Assembly (NCBI GenBank): GCA_963281255.1
Contig: OY725501.1
Location: 2,333,674-2,397,673, forward strand
DNA length: 64,000 bases
Direction of reading: 5' to 3'
Source of the DNA: Aphrocallistes beatrix
Lineage: Eukaryota; Porifera; Hexactinellida; Sceptrulophora; Aphrocallistidae
Below, piece after piece: positions 47,707 to 57,588 of this stretch; positions within the stretch are counted from its first letter, which is position 1, and each line of letters begins with the position of its first letter. The notes under the pieces are model-generated. The model saw nothing but the letters and a program-made list of their open reading frames with translations. It did no database searches and was not told where the DNA came from. The position numbers and the translations under genes are program-made.

Positions 47707-48652
47707 TTTAGATTAAAACTGATCCCTCCATCGAATTCTACGCATCAGCTAACATATAGATTGACTTCTCTAAAGTATTCTAGTTTTAGGCCAAGGAATA
47801 TTGTGTTTTGAAGTGGTTTATTACTACTACTTTTGTCCCTCTTTTTAAGTGGCGAAAATTAGTCAAAAATACACTAAAAGTGGCATGACATTTTTCATTA
47901 CGAGCAATACTATTGAACACCTCCCGTTTACTTTTTCACATTGGTTCTTAATTATTTAACCTTTTAATGATCTTATTTTACGATTTTCACAATTTATATT
48001 CTCCAAATTTAGTTTTAAGCCATTTTCAATGGAAAGATTCCAATTATTGGACAATACTCTAAACCGATGTATAAAAATCTAATGTAGGAACCAAAATAAT
48101 TGTCCTCTTAAAATAAACCAATATATTATTTGGAGCTGATCCCCTAAGGAATACAATGGACAAATCGAAAATATCCTATTTTAACTATCATTTGAGATAC
48201 AGATATGTGATGAGAACTTTTTGAATGCCCTTGAAGTAGTATGTAGAGATGTTGGCTTTTAAATGTATGAATCAGACCGGATCTTTTATACCTCAATGCA
48301 TTTGTGTTTTTTTACAATTAAGAAATAACAATTTTATTCGCATATTAATATTGAAAATACACCAAGGGGACAAAAGTATTTGAACATTTCATTATTTCAC
48401 ATACAAATTGCACATTTGAATCAGTCACTGTTGAATTTTTCTAATTAATCATTAATTCCTAACTTTTATTAACCAGTGCCACCTTATGCCATATACTTCC
48501 ATTTCAACCACTATATACATTATGGCAATGAATTAACTATGGTGGGTCAGGCTGATAAGATTATTCCTTGAGTTGAGTAATTATTTAGATACAAGCGCGG
48601 TTCGTGCACTTGCATAGCACGGCTAGCGATCACTTGGGCTGAGCTAAGAATC

Positions 48653-49971
48653 CAGTGGAGTCGCTATCATAGTATACTTTCCCCAAAACTAGTAATATAA
48701 TTAATATCAATGCTGCAATTTCTCGAAATACTCTCCTTGATGCTGTATAACTAGTTTTAGCCTCTTAATCGAACCCAAAAAACTTTTTTGAAGTCTTCTC
48801 GCGGTATACCTTTCATATACTGAAAATCGCCGATCCGAGGTAAGCCCGACTTTCGAATTCACTCCCTGACAGGTGTTTCTTCAGCTTAGGGAAGAGCCAA
48901 AAGTCGCATGGAGCGAGGTCTGGTGATTAGGGAGGATGATCTAGCTCTATAACTCTCAGACTTTCCAACTTTTCCCTTACCAGCTTGGTCTTGTGGGGTC
49001 GGGCATTATCATGCAATAATCTCAATCCTCGAGTCCCAGTCATTGGCCGTCGATTGTGGTATAATTTCTCAACCTCAGATAGGCACTCATTCATGTAAAA
49101 TGATCCAGTAATAGTGGTATTCTTGGGGACACAAATCTGGCACACTGGACCATAAGAAAAAAATATATGCAGTACATAACCTTGAGGTTCCGGAAGTCAT
49201 GTCGAGGGATCATTGGTGGGTCCAGGGCCTTTAGCTACCCATACTTTGTTAGCTTCCTTTGACAAAGGCTCGCTATAACACACCCAAGTCTCATCACCGG
49301 TCACGATCTCGAATAGACTCCTGGAGTCGGTTCTATCGAAGTCAGAAAGCAACTTTTGAGCACATTGAACCCTCTTAGTTTTCTGGGCCTGTGTTAGTGC
49401 ATGCGGGACCCATCGAGCGCAGATTTTCCTAAATTGCAAATTGTCACGCACAATGGTATGAGCGGTTCCCGTTGAGACCCCAACTGCATTAGCTATCTCC
49501 ACCAATGAAATATGAGGGTCTTCCTCAAGTAATTCGGAAACCTCGAGGACACATTTGTCACTGGCGCCGGAAATCGGCTTCCCTGCTCTGGGCTTATCTT
49601 CTATCGACTCTCTTCCCTCACGAAAACGTCGAGTCCAGTCAACTATCGTGGAATATGGAAGAGTTCTATCATTATAAACCTCAATCAAATCCTTGTGGAT
49701 GTCGGTTGGAGAAAATTGGAGCAGTGTACGAATCTTTACATAGGCTCGCTGCTCAATTTTGAAATCTGCACTCTCGGAAGCCATAATAAATGCCAGTATA
49801 TAAAAATGCCAAACTAATAATAGCCACATTTTAAAAACAGAATTGAAAAAGTTAAGTATCATTTGAAAGAGCATCGGTAGGGTTACATTATATATGCTAA
49901 CCGAATTCTGAACCAAATGAAACAACCAAGATATATCGCAATAACGACTACTTATTGAACGTCCGTAGTAC
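48653..49971 (-). mobile_element. Second, degenerate mariner element
   Basis: Boundaries come from comparison with the empty duplicate (40640-40680, GAATCCACTGTATATACAAT). The right end reads, on minus, ACGGACGTTCAATAAGTAGT; the other end retains only the inner part of the repeat (GGAGTCGCTATCA), so it is truncated by about 15 bp. Confidence 0.7.
48750..49784 (-). pseudogene. Mariner transposase pseudogene (DD34D)
   Basis: It begins at a Met at 49784 (ASESADFKIEQRAYVKIRTL), with the paired HTH, the WVPHALT linker and GDETWV. A deletion/frameshift near 49150-49210 (after VWVAKGPGPTNDPS) breaks the frame. The next piece has HDNARPHKTKLV; then the Tyr of the PPYSPD motif is a stop codon (PP*SPDLAPCDFWLF). 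Further stops follow. The spacing of the last two aspartates is still 34. It is clearly diverged from the intact transposase at 41127, so it is a different mariner lineage. Confidence 0.85.
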
Positions 49972-50502
49972 AATTGGCATGTAGGTGTCAATGATCAGTC
50001 TATGATTAAGTTCGAAGATCTAAGCGAAATTTTCACACCTCTGCAAAAAAAAGTTTTTAGGGATGTAGATTCCGAATATTTTATTTTCAGATCAATAAGA
50101 TATTTTTTTTGTTTACATTTATTTACAATTGCTACATAAAATAAACAAATTCTAAAAATTAGCTAGATAATAGCTTCAATTGTTTTTAGGGGTATATATT
50201 CCAAATATCGTATTTTCGATCTTTAATGGATATATTTTTTGTCTACATACAGTGCTGTCATAAAGTAAACAAAATTGAAATGGATTAGTGAATTTTATTA
50301 TATTCCCTGGCGTCCACAGGGAGACTCTGCGAACACGACAGCTCTTGATGGAAAACAAGCTGACAACGTTCGTATAATGTAGAAACAGTTCTGTTTTAGT
50401 ACCACATGGGAAGAATGAAGACATCGCAGCAACACGATAATCTCAAGACAAAATAAAGTTAGTGCGCGGAAAGGTACAATGCTGTAGAAACACCTGCTGG
50501 AT

Positions 50503-50742
50503 ATGAATCAGCTGACTATTAATACAATAAATGTCAATTTTGCATTCGATCGTAACGTTTGTACGCAGGCTACTCGCCCATCTAAATTCAGGTTCTCATC
50601 CACTGATCAAAGGGACGGTTTCAGCTCTCAAGTAAAAAGAATAAAATGGCCAGAGTCGATTCATGCCGTCCCACTCACGAAAGAACTGGAAATTTTAACT
50701 ATTTTTCTCGAGAAAATTAAAACTTTCTCTAGTTTATATTAA
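50503..50742 (+). other. Conserved short open frame in the duplicated flank (copy 2)
   Basis: Counterpart of 42642-42875, nearly identical, reading on by a few codons at the 3' end. Function unknown and coding status unproven. Confidence 0.25.
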
Positions 50743-51601
50743 TATTTTCACACATTGACTAAACTTGTATTTAAAAATATTCACCTACGTATGAAAAATT
50801 CAATGATTATGCTAAATAGAATTATCATGTTACGGAAAGAGGTAAAGTAAAAGAGCAGTTTCTAGATTTGTCTAGAAAGATTATAAACATATATTACGTA
50901 TATATTCATATTTTCACAGCTACGGCAAGTGACAGTTTTAATGATCGGTCTGTCGATTGACATTTTCAATGAATGGTTTAGAAGAACAACATCTTACATG
51001 AAGGTTAAATCTATTGAAATGGAATTAATATACCAATTCAATTTGAAAATGAGTAATTATTTTAGTTGTGAACCGGTTACTCGTGCAAACTGACCACAAG
51101 GCTGGATTCGGTTAACCGGCTAACCGTCGGTCAACGGTTAAGGAAATCTTAGTTCGGTTAGCCGATCTCCTTTATTTTCTAAATATTTACACTAATTTCA
51201 TTGTTTTTCGACGGAGATTCAAGAATATTATTTCTAAAAATTTGATAATACAATATAATTTCTATTTTCTAACCATATAGTATATTTCGAGACCACTACA
51301 ATTATCAAATATTTCAATATCAGGTTAAAGATTAATCAAAAGATCCATATTTCAACCAATTAATATTGACTTTGGTTAAACAGTTAACGCCCTGGAGGAA
51401 ACCAAAATAACCGAACACTAAAATCGGTTAACCAACCCCAGCCCTGCCGACAACTATCATGGCAAAATAATTAAAACAAAATGAGTGGATAGTTACTACT
51501 CATTTGAATCCATTCATATCAATTCAACTAAATAGACAACTCAATATACTGTAATTAAAATAATGAATTCATAAATTTAAAACTCGATTAATGTGTGTAT
51601 A

Positions 51602-52725
51602 TCTTATATATTAAAATGCTAGGATTTTTTTGTTTTTGTTTGTCCGAATTGATTGAAGATTTGGCAAGTCGTAGAGATACGAAAATTGGCAGGTTGGTGT
51701 CAAATGATGAATCTATGATTAAGTTCGAAAATCTAAGAGAAATTTTCACACCTCTGCAAAAAAAATGGAAAACAATTTTTCACACCTTTTCTATACAAAA
51801 TAAAGGACTACACTATCACAATATAAATTATTGTACGACACTACAATAGATCGTCATTGTTAATAATACTTCAAAGCCACAACTTATGTTTGATATCTTA
51901 AATGTATTATAGTGTATAGCAATAAAAAATATTATGTGCATATTTTCACACCTTTTGAAGAATTTTGAAAAATATGCTAGAGACTAGCTTCCAACGGTTG
52001 ACATGTGGGTTTTAGGGGTGTAGATTTAGAATATCATATTTTCAGATCTATATGATAAATTATTTGTTTACTTTTGTTTACATTATAAAGATAAAGTAAA
52101 CAAATGACAAAAATAAGCTAGAAACTAGCTTCCAACGGTTAACATGGGGTTTTTAGAGGTGTAGATTTCGAATATCATATTTTCAGATCATTATGATAAA
52201 TTATTTGTTTACTTTTGTTTACATTAGATACATAAAGTAAACAAATTACAAAATGAGCTAGAAACTAACTTCCAATGTTTGACATGGGGTTTTCAGGGTT
52301 TAGATCTTGGATATTATATTTTTGTATCCATATGAGAAATTACATGGTATAACAAAAGTGTTGTCACCCTAGATTATTTATCATTATGCTTGATTGATAT
52401 CGAACCAATAGAAATCAAATACAAAACTCTTAGCCTGTCGTGAGCTATCACGCATTACCATATTTTATGACATCACACCATTTGTGAAATGCACTTTTCC
52501 TTTCCCATTATCAAATTTTTGTTCACCTATTAAATTTGTGCTAAGATGAAAGGTGACAACACCTTTGTTACACCCTGTATTTGTTAACTTATGCTCACAA
52601 TATTTATATAAATTAAACAATTTCCCAAAATAGGCTAGATTGGGTCATTCCAGGCGCCCGTAGGGCGACTCTGCGGACACGTAGTGTCCGCAAGCCGCGC
52701 AGCGCAAGCAAGCGAAGCGCGCATG
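51602..52725 (+). mobile_element. Helitron-like repeat R2 (copy 2)
   Basis: Start TCTTATATATTAAAATGCTA; tail GCGGACACGTAGTGTCCGC hairpin, then CGCAGCGCAAGCAAGCGAAG and CGCGCATG. The interior holds about three direct copies of a roughly 135-bp unit (near 51975, 52108 and 52248) containing CTTCCAACGGTT, GACATGGGGTTTT and TTGTTTACTTTTGTTTACA. The next R2 copy starts at the very next base. Confidence 0.55.
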
Positions 52726-53489
52726 TCTTATATATTAAAATGCTAGGATTTTTTTGTCCGAATTGATTGAAGAATTGGCAAGTCGTAGAGATACGAAAAT
52801 TGGAAGGTAGGTGTCAAATTATGTATCTAGGATTAAGTTCGAAAAGCTAAGCGAAATTTTCACACCTCTGCAAAAAAAATGGAAAACAAAATTTCACACC
52901 TTTTCTATACAATACTATGTACGGCTTCAATCTCACAATAGAAATCATTATAATACACTATTGTAGGCTGCCATTGTTATTAATACTTCAAAGCAATAAC
53001 TTATATAAATGTCTCAATTATATATGATAGTGTATGGCAGTAAAAAAGGTTATTTGTATATTTTCACAACTTTATATACATATTTTCACACGATTTGACG
53101 AATTTTGAAAATTATGCTAGAGACTAGCTTCCAACGGTTGACATGGGGTTTTTAGGGGTGTAGATTTCGAATATCATATTTTCAGATCGATATGATGAAT
53201 GTTTTGTTTACTTTTGTTTACAATAGATACATAATGTAAACAAATTACAAAAATAGGCTAGAGACTTGCTTCCAACGGTTGACATGGGGTTTTCCGGAAT
53301 GTAGATTTAGAATATTTTATTTTCAGATCTATATGATAAATTATTTGTTAACTTATGTTTACAGTATTTATATAAAGTAAACAAATTCCGAAAATAGGCT
53401 ACATTGAGTAACTCCAGGCGCCCGCAGGGCGACTCTGCGGACACAAAGTGTCCGCAAGCCGCGCAGCGCAAGTAAGCGAACCGCGCTTG
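52726..53489 (+). mobile_element. Helitron-like repeat R2 (copy 3), head-to-tail
   Basis: Start TCTTATATATTAAAATGCTA directly after the preceding copy. Two internal 135-bp-type units (53107 and 53250). The tail is GCGGACACAAAGTGTCCGC, then CGCAGCGCAAGTAAGCGAAC and CGCGCTTG. Confidence 0.55.
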
Positions 53490-53935
53490 TATATATATGA
53501 AACGAATTGATTAAAGAACAGAAAGCTGATTTTTGGCATGTGTGAATCTTTTGGTTATGACTTCACTAAATTCTGACTCAGACGAAAATGTCGACTCATC
53601 ATGGAATTATGACGTCATTGTCACCTTTTTTAAATAATTAGAAATTTCAGTTTTTCGACTATAACTAAGCCATTTCAGGTGATAGAAGGCTGAAATTTTA
53701 ATAGAATGTGTATAATCATATATCTCAAATATATTACAATTATCATCAATTATCAAAATGATGACTCATCAATCTGTTATGACGTCATCATTACGCATCA
53801 AATAAATTAAAAAATTGACAAATTTGGTAATTTTTTGAGTTTTATCGATTATAACAGTAGGACAGACGTATTTAGAGATTATATCTCCGTTATAATTAAT
53901 CAATGTGACCCCAGGCGCCCAAAGGGCGCCTGGTG
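53490..53935 (+). mobile_element. Helitron-like R1 copy 5, truncated at both ends
   Basis: Follows the R2 copy directly. It starts in the TA run (TATATATATGAAACGAATTG), keeps the R1 body, and stops at CAGGCGCCCAAAGGGCGCCTGG without the GC-rich end. Confidence 0.55.
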
Positions 53936-54195
53936 TCTATCTATATAGCCTACTATAAAACTATGTAAGGATCATTTCGAACGAATTCGAATGTTCGGTA
54001 TATTCGGTTCAGCTCTAATAAAAACAGCTATGCTTACACAAACTAACGAAATAGAGTATTACTATTTCATCTGCTATAGGAATAAATTCCCAAGAGCATA
54101 GAAGTATACATCCAGATTATATATTAGAATCTTGTCTACTCTTAATTAAAACTACGTACTACATAAAGTAATACTCCTAGTGAATTCCTAGCAAT

Positions 54196-54291
54196 TAGAG
54201 GTCGCAAGCCCGGCCCGAGCCCGAAGCCCGATCGGGATCGGGCCTCAGTCTGTCGGGTCGGGCAGATAATTCAGGCCCGTTGCGACCTCTA
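54196..54291. mobile_element. hAT-like MITE, duplicate of 43902-44007
   Basis: Same ends and the same CTAGCAAT flanks (54188-54195 and 54292-54299). About 10 bp shorter inside. The identical target duplication shows that it was copied with the segment rather than inserted twice. Confidence 0.8.
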
Positions 54292-54603
54292 CTAGCAATA
54301 CACTAAGCACAACTGGTATGACTGGATCAAAGTCTGGCACCATGGTGTACCTCACTCAGCTTATCAATTATGCTGAAATATATTATCTTAAACACGCATA
54401 CAGATACTCAGAATCAGCTTGAAGTATGTTGTGTACGATTATGAGATTTCCGGGTCTGCAAAGCGAACTAAGCTATCATCAAAACATTTGTTTTTAACCA
54501 AAACATAATAAAATAAAACATCAAACAAAATAATACATGCAACAAAAGGAGGATAAACAAAGGTAAGATACACGCTGAGCTTAAACCTGGAATTATCAGA
54601 TTC

Positions 54604-57588
54604 TTATTTAACTAGCTGGAGATCAAGATAGAGGTCCTGAGCTAGGGCAGGGTCATTCCCTAGACAGAGAGAAGGTTCATTCACACCGGGAATAGGAGGA
54701 AGGAGCTGAGCATCAGTCAGCATCACCTGTGCATCAGAAAAAGTAGGACGAAAGGAAGCATCTGCTCTCCAGGTTTCCACCATGACACGGTACACGTCTC
54801 GAGGACAGCCAGTGGGAGGAGACAACTTCTTACCCTGACTCATCCCTTCAACGATCTCATCGTTCGAGGTATACAAACCCCAAGGCTTATCTCCCAACGA
54901 CCATATCTCATACATCGTCATCCCGAACGACCACACGTCCGACTTCTCTGAGTATTTATTGTAGAAGACGGCTTCAGGAGCTGTCCAGCGTAGCGGGACA
55001 CGACCTCCTGACGAGGTGTAGTACTCACTGTCAGAGTGGAGCTCACGGGACATACCGAAATCTGCGATTCGACAAGAGAGATCTTTCGCCACTAACACAT
55101 TCCTCGCAGCCAGGTCTCTGTGAATGAAGTGTTTTTCTGACAGGTGTTTCATCCCGGCGGCTATCTCTTGACAGAATCTGAGGAGGAGGGAAGGGAGATT
55201 CTGTCTGTGTGCGGGATCAGCTGATTTCATTTTCAACAGTAAATCCGCCAGTTCTGTCTTGAGTAGCTCCGTCACCATCATGTAGGGCTGCTGAGTTGTG
55301 AGGACTCCGATCATCCGGAGGACGTTAGGGTGCTGGAACTGAGCTAGGATGGCAGCTTCTCGCATGAATGCCACCTTTGTGTCCGTGTTGGCAGCCTCCT
55401 TCAGTGTCTTGATGGCGACAGGAATGTCTCCTTTCTCAGTGTGGTAGACAGCTCGATACACCACTCCGAACTGTCCGGATGCGAACTCTTCTCCCATCTG
55501 GATGTCCTTCCTCCTGATCTCGTTCAGACATTGTCCGAACACGTTCTCTAGCTGAGGCAGACTAGAAGGGGGCTCTATGTAGATGGGTTCCTTGTTAGGA
55601 GATTCTTTAACCAGTATGTCATACAGAGGATTCTCGAGTGTACTTGAGACAGCAACAAATTTGTGATAAGCTACCTGATCCATCCTAGGTAATTGTTCAT
55701 ACAAGTTATAGTTGCTCACTTCTCCTTCCACTAAATGCCCATACAACTCATTATCTATTGAGGAGTAATTATCATTAATTGGTGCTAGATATTCTTGGAC
55801 ATCTTCACTATCTAGAGTTCGTTTCCCTATCTCAGCATAAGCATAATCTCTATCCATCAGTGAAGTCTCATTGATAGCAGTGTAGTTAGGGTCTCCGTTG
55901 AGAAAGACAGTATTTTGATTTTCTACTTGACTATTCAAACTCGGTATTCCAGATAACTCAGCATATATGGCGGTCTCGTCATTATCTGTTGAACCTTTAG
56001 TTCTTTTCCTACGAGAGCAGAATATACACGACAGTACCAGAATGACAATGGTGAGAATAGTCAGGATGACAAGAATGGCTATGATAGGAACTAAAATGGG
56101 AATCAGCATCAACGACATCCTTGACTGCTGAGTTGAAGCTACAGATTGAGTAGACAAACTAGAGGAGGGAGTAGTGGAGGTAGTCGAAGGTATACCAGTA
56201 CTTGTAGCTTGTACAGTGGAAGTGGAAGGGAAGAATGTAGTTGAATAAGTTGTGCTAGTGACCACACTTGAAGAGAAGCAATCAGTGCAGTAGAGTGCAG
56301 AAGTGGTGGAGGTATCCGAAGGTATGACAGGACTGGGAGGTGTGATAGGAGGAGGTGTAGGAGCTACTAGTAAGTCACTACTAGACGAGGTAGATGTGGA
56401 CGTTACGTCATTAGGGATGGAATCGGTTGATGTAGAGCTTAGGCCATTGCTCTCAGATGGAATGGATGACTTTATGCCATCATCACCAGAAGAAGTGGAG
56501 GTAGTAGGTGGTGTATCGGGATTCGTTAGTGATGCAGAAATAGTTGAGCTGGTACTTGTAGGTTGTACAGTGTATGTGGAGGGGAAGAATGTAGTTGAAT
56601 AAGCTGTGTTAGTGACCACACTTGAAGAGAAGCAATTAGTGCAATCGAATGCAGAAGCAGTAGTGGAGATAATCGAAGGTATGCTAATTCTGGGAGTTGT
56701 GTTAGGAGGCGGTGTAGGAACTAGTAAGCTACTAATAGACAGAGTAGACGTTATATCAATAGAGGTGGAAGGAGTAGAAGTAGGAATCAGTGAATTACTA
56801 CTGATAGACAAAGTGGTTGTTAAAGATGTTGCGTCATTAGCTATGGAATTAGTTGATGTTGAGATTACGCTATTGTGAGAGATAACATTGTTTATAATCG
56901 AAGTGGGAGTAGAAGGAATCTCAACGCTTGTTAGAGGTATGGTAGTAAGGGTTAAATGAGAAGATCTTAAGCTGGTGCTTGTAGCTTGTGTCCCATATGT
57001 GGAGGAAAAGAATGAACTTGAGAGCTGATAACTAGAGATGGTAGGATATTGTGTGGCTAAATTAGCTGTTGTGTCCATGACCACATTTGAAGAGAGAGCG
57101 GAAGATGATGAACTGATGCTGGGAGTGAGGGTACTAGAGGATGAATCGATGGGACTATCTGTTTTGTTGTAACATTGGTTAGGTAGGTCATAGAATAAGT
57201 AGTCACATCTTGAATCTGTAATAGTATATCCACAACTTAGCAAATCCGATTCATCACCAGCGCAATTAAGACTAGAAAGTTTCATTACGTTATTGAAGCA
57301 CCCATTGCCGGTTATAGGACAAGTGCGACTAGCCCCAATAGGGTTAGCTCCTGAATATCCAAACTGTCTACAATACACGTTGAAGGTATTTTGATCCCAA
57401 TCTTCATCAAAACAAATAATAGTCCATTCTAAGGGATCCGTGACATTAGTGCAGATTTGAATTGTATCACAATCCATGCATGGACCAGGAAATATCATGT
57501 TTCTTAACTCTCCTCTACTTTTACAAATTTCTGATTCAACAACATTGGCAGATAATGCAAGTATCAAGCATAAGAATAGAAATATCAT
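54604..57588 (-). CDS. SRCR-mucin-stalk receptor tyrosine kinase, copy C, intronless, longest stalk
   Basis: 994 residues from the Met at 57588, chosen by alignment with copies A and B; the frame extends 15 codons further upstream. Signal peptide (ends ALSANVVES), then an SRCR-like domain about 20-140, more diverged than in A and B (CKSRGELRN, GASRTCPITGNGC). A very long Ser/Thr/Pro-rich stalk of about 350 residues follows. It contains three versions of a module beginning (C)FSSSVV then ..YSTTFFPST, with NPDTPPTTSTSSGD and DSIPNDVTSTST blocks, so it grew by internal duplication. Membrane helix about 492-525. The kinase is intact: K727, D825 (HRD), D843 (DFG). The tail is nearly identical to that of copy B. 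Probably heavily O-glycosylated and extended from the surface. Confidence 0.93.
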   Translation of the reverse strand: MIFLFLCLILALSANVVESEICKSRGELRNMIFPGPCMDCDTIQICTNVTDPLEWTIICFDEDWDQNTFNVYCRQFGYSGANPIGASRTCPITGNGCFNNVMKLSSLNCAGDESDLLSCGYTITDSRCDYLFYDLPNQCYNKTDSPIDSSSSTLTPSISSSSSALSSNVVMDTTANLATQYPTISSYQLSSSFFSSTYGTQATSTSLRSSHLTLTTIPLTSVEIPSTPTSIINNVISHNSVISTSTNSIANDATSLTTTLSISSNSLIPTSTPSTSIDITSTLSISSLLVPTPPPNTTPRISIPSIISTTASAFDCTNCFSSSVVTNTAYSTTFFPSTYTVQPTSTSSTISASLTNPDTPPTTSTSSGDDGIKSSIPSESNGLSSTSTDSIPNDVTSTSTSSSSDLLVAPTPPPITPPSPVIPSDTSTTSALYCTDCFSSSVVTSTTYSTTFFPSTSTVQATSTGIPSTTSTTPSSSLSTQSVASTQQSRMSLMLIPILVPIIAILVILTILTIVILVLSCIFCSRRKRTKGSTDNDETAIYAELSGIPSLNSQVENQNTVFLNGDPNYTAINETSLMDRDYAYAEIGKRTLDSEDVQEYLAPINDNYSSIDNELYGHLVEGEVSNYNLYEQLPRMDQVAYHKFVAVSSTLENPLYDILVKESPNKEPIYIEPPSSLPQLENVFGQCLNEIRRKDIQMGEEFASGQFGVVYRAVYHTEKGDIPVAIKTLKEAANTDTKVAFMREAAILAQFQHPNVLRMIGVLTTQQPYMMVTELLKTELADLLLKMKSADPAHRQNLPSLLLRFCQEIAAGMKHLSEKHFIHRDLAARNVLVAKDLSCRIADFGMSRELHSDSEYYTSSGGRVPLRWTAPEAVFYNKYSEKSDVWSFGMTMYEIWSLGDKPWGLYTSNDEIVEGMSQGKKLSPPTGCPRDVYRVMVETWRADASFRPTFSDAQVMLTDAQLLPPIPGVNEPSLCLGNDPALAQDLYLDLQLVK

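Larger units (their letters stand above)
46725..48236. mobile_element. Mariner-type non-autonomous element, 1.5 kb, with nested insertions
   Basis: Ends CTTAGGGCATTCAAAAAGTT and inverted CTTCAAGGGCATTCAAAAAG, with arms similar over about 200 bp, TA on both sides. The duplicate locus (40257-40266) reads straight across the site. The interior contains an R1 Helitron-like copy (46969-47706), which itself holds a pogo-like MITE (47019-47206). No transposase. Confidence 0.8.
46480..51550. repeat. Segmental duplication, unit 2 (upstream flank of kinase copy B)
   Basis: The counterpart of 40018-43540. It is longer because of two insertions absent from unit 1: the TA-flanked element at 46725-48236 and a broken mariner at about 48653-49971. 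Unit 1 therefore serves as a natural empty-site control for both. Confidence 0.85.
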
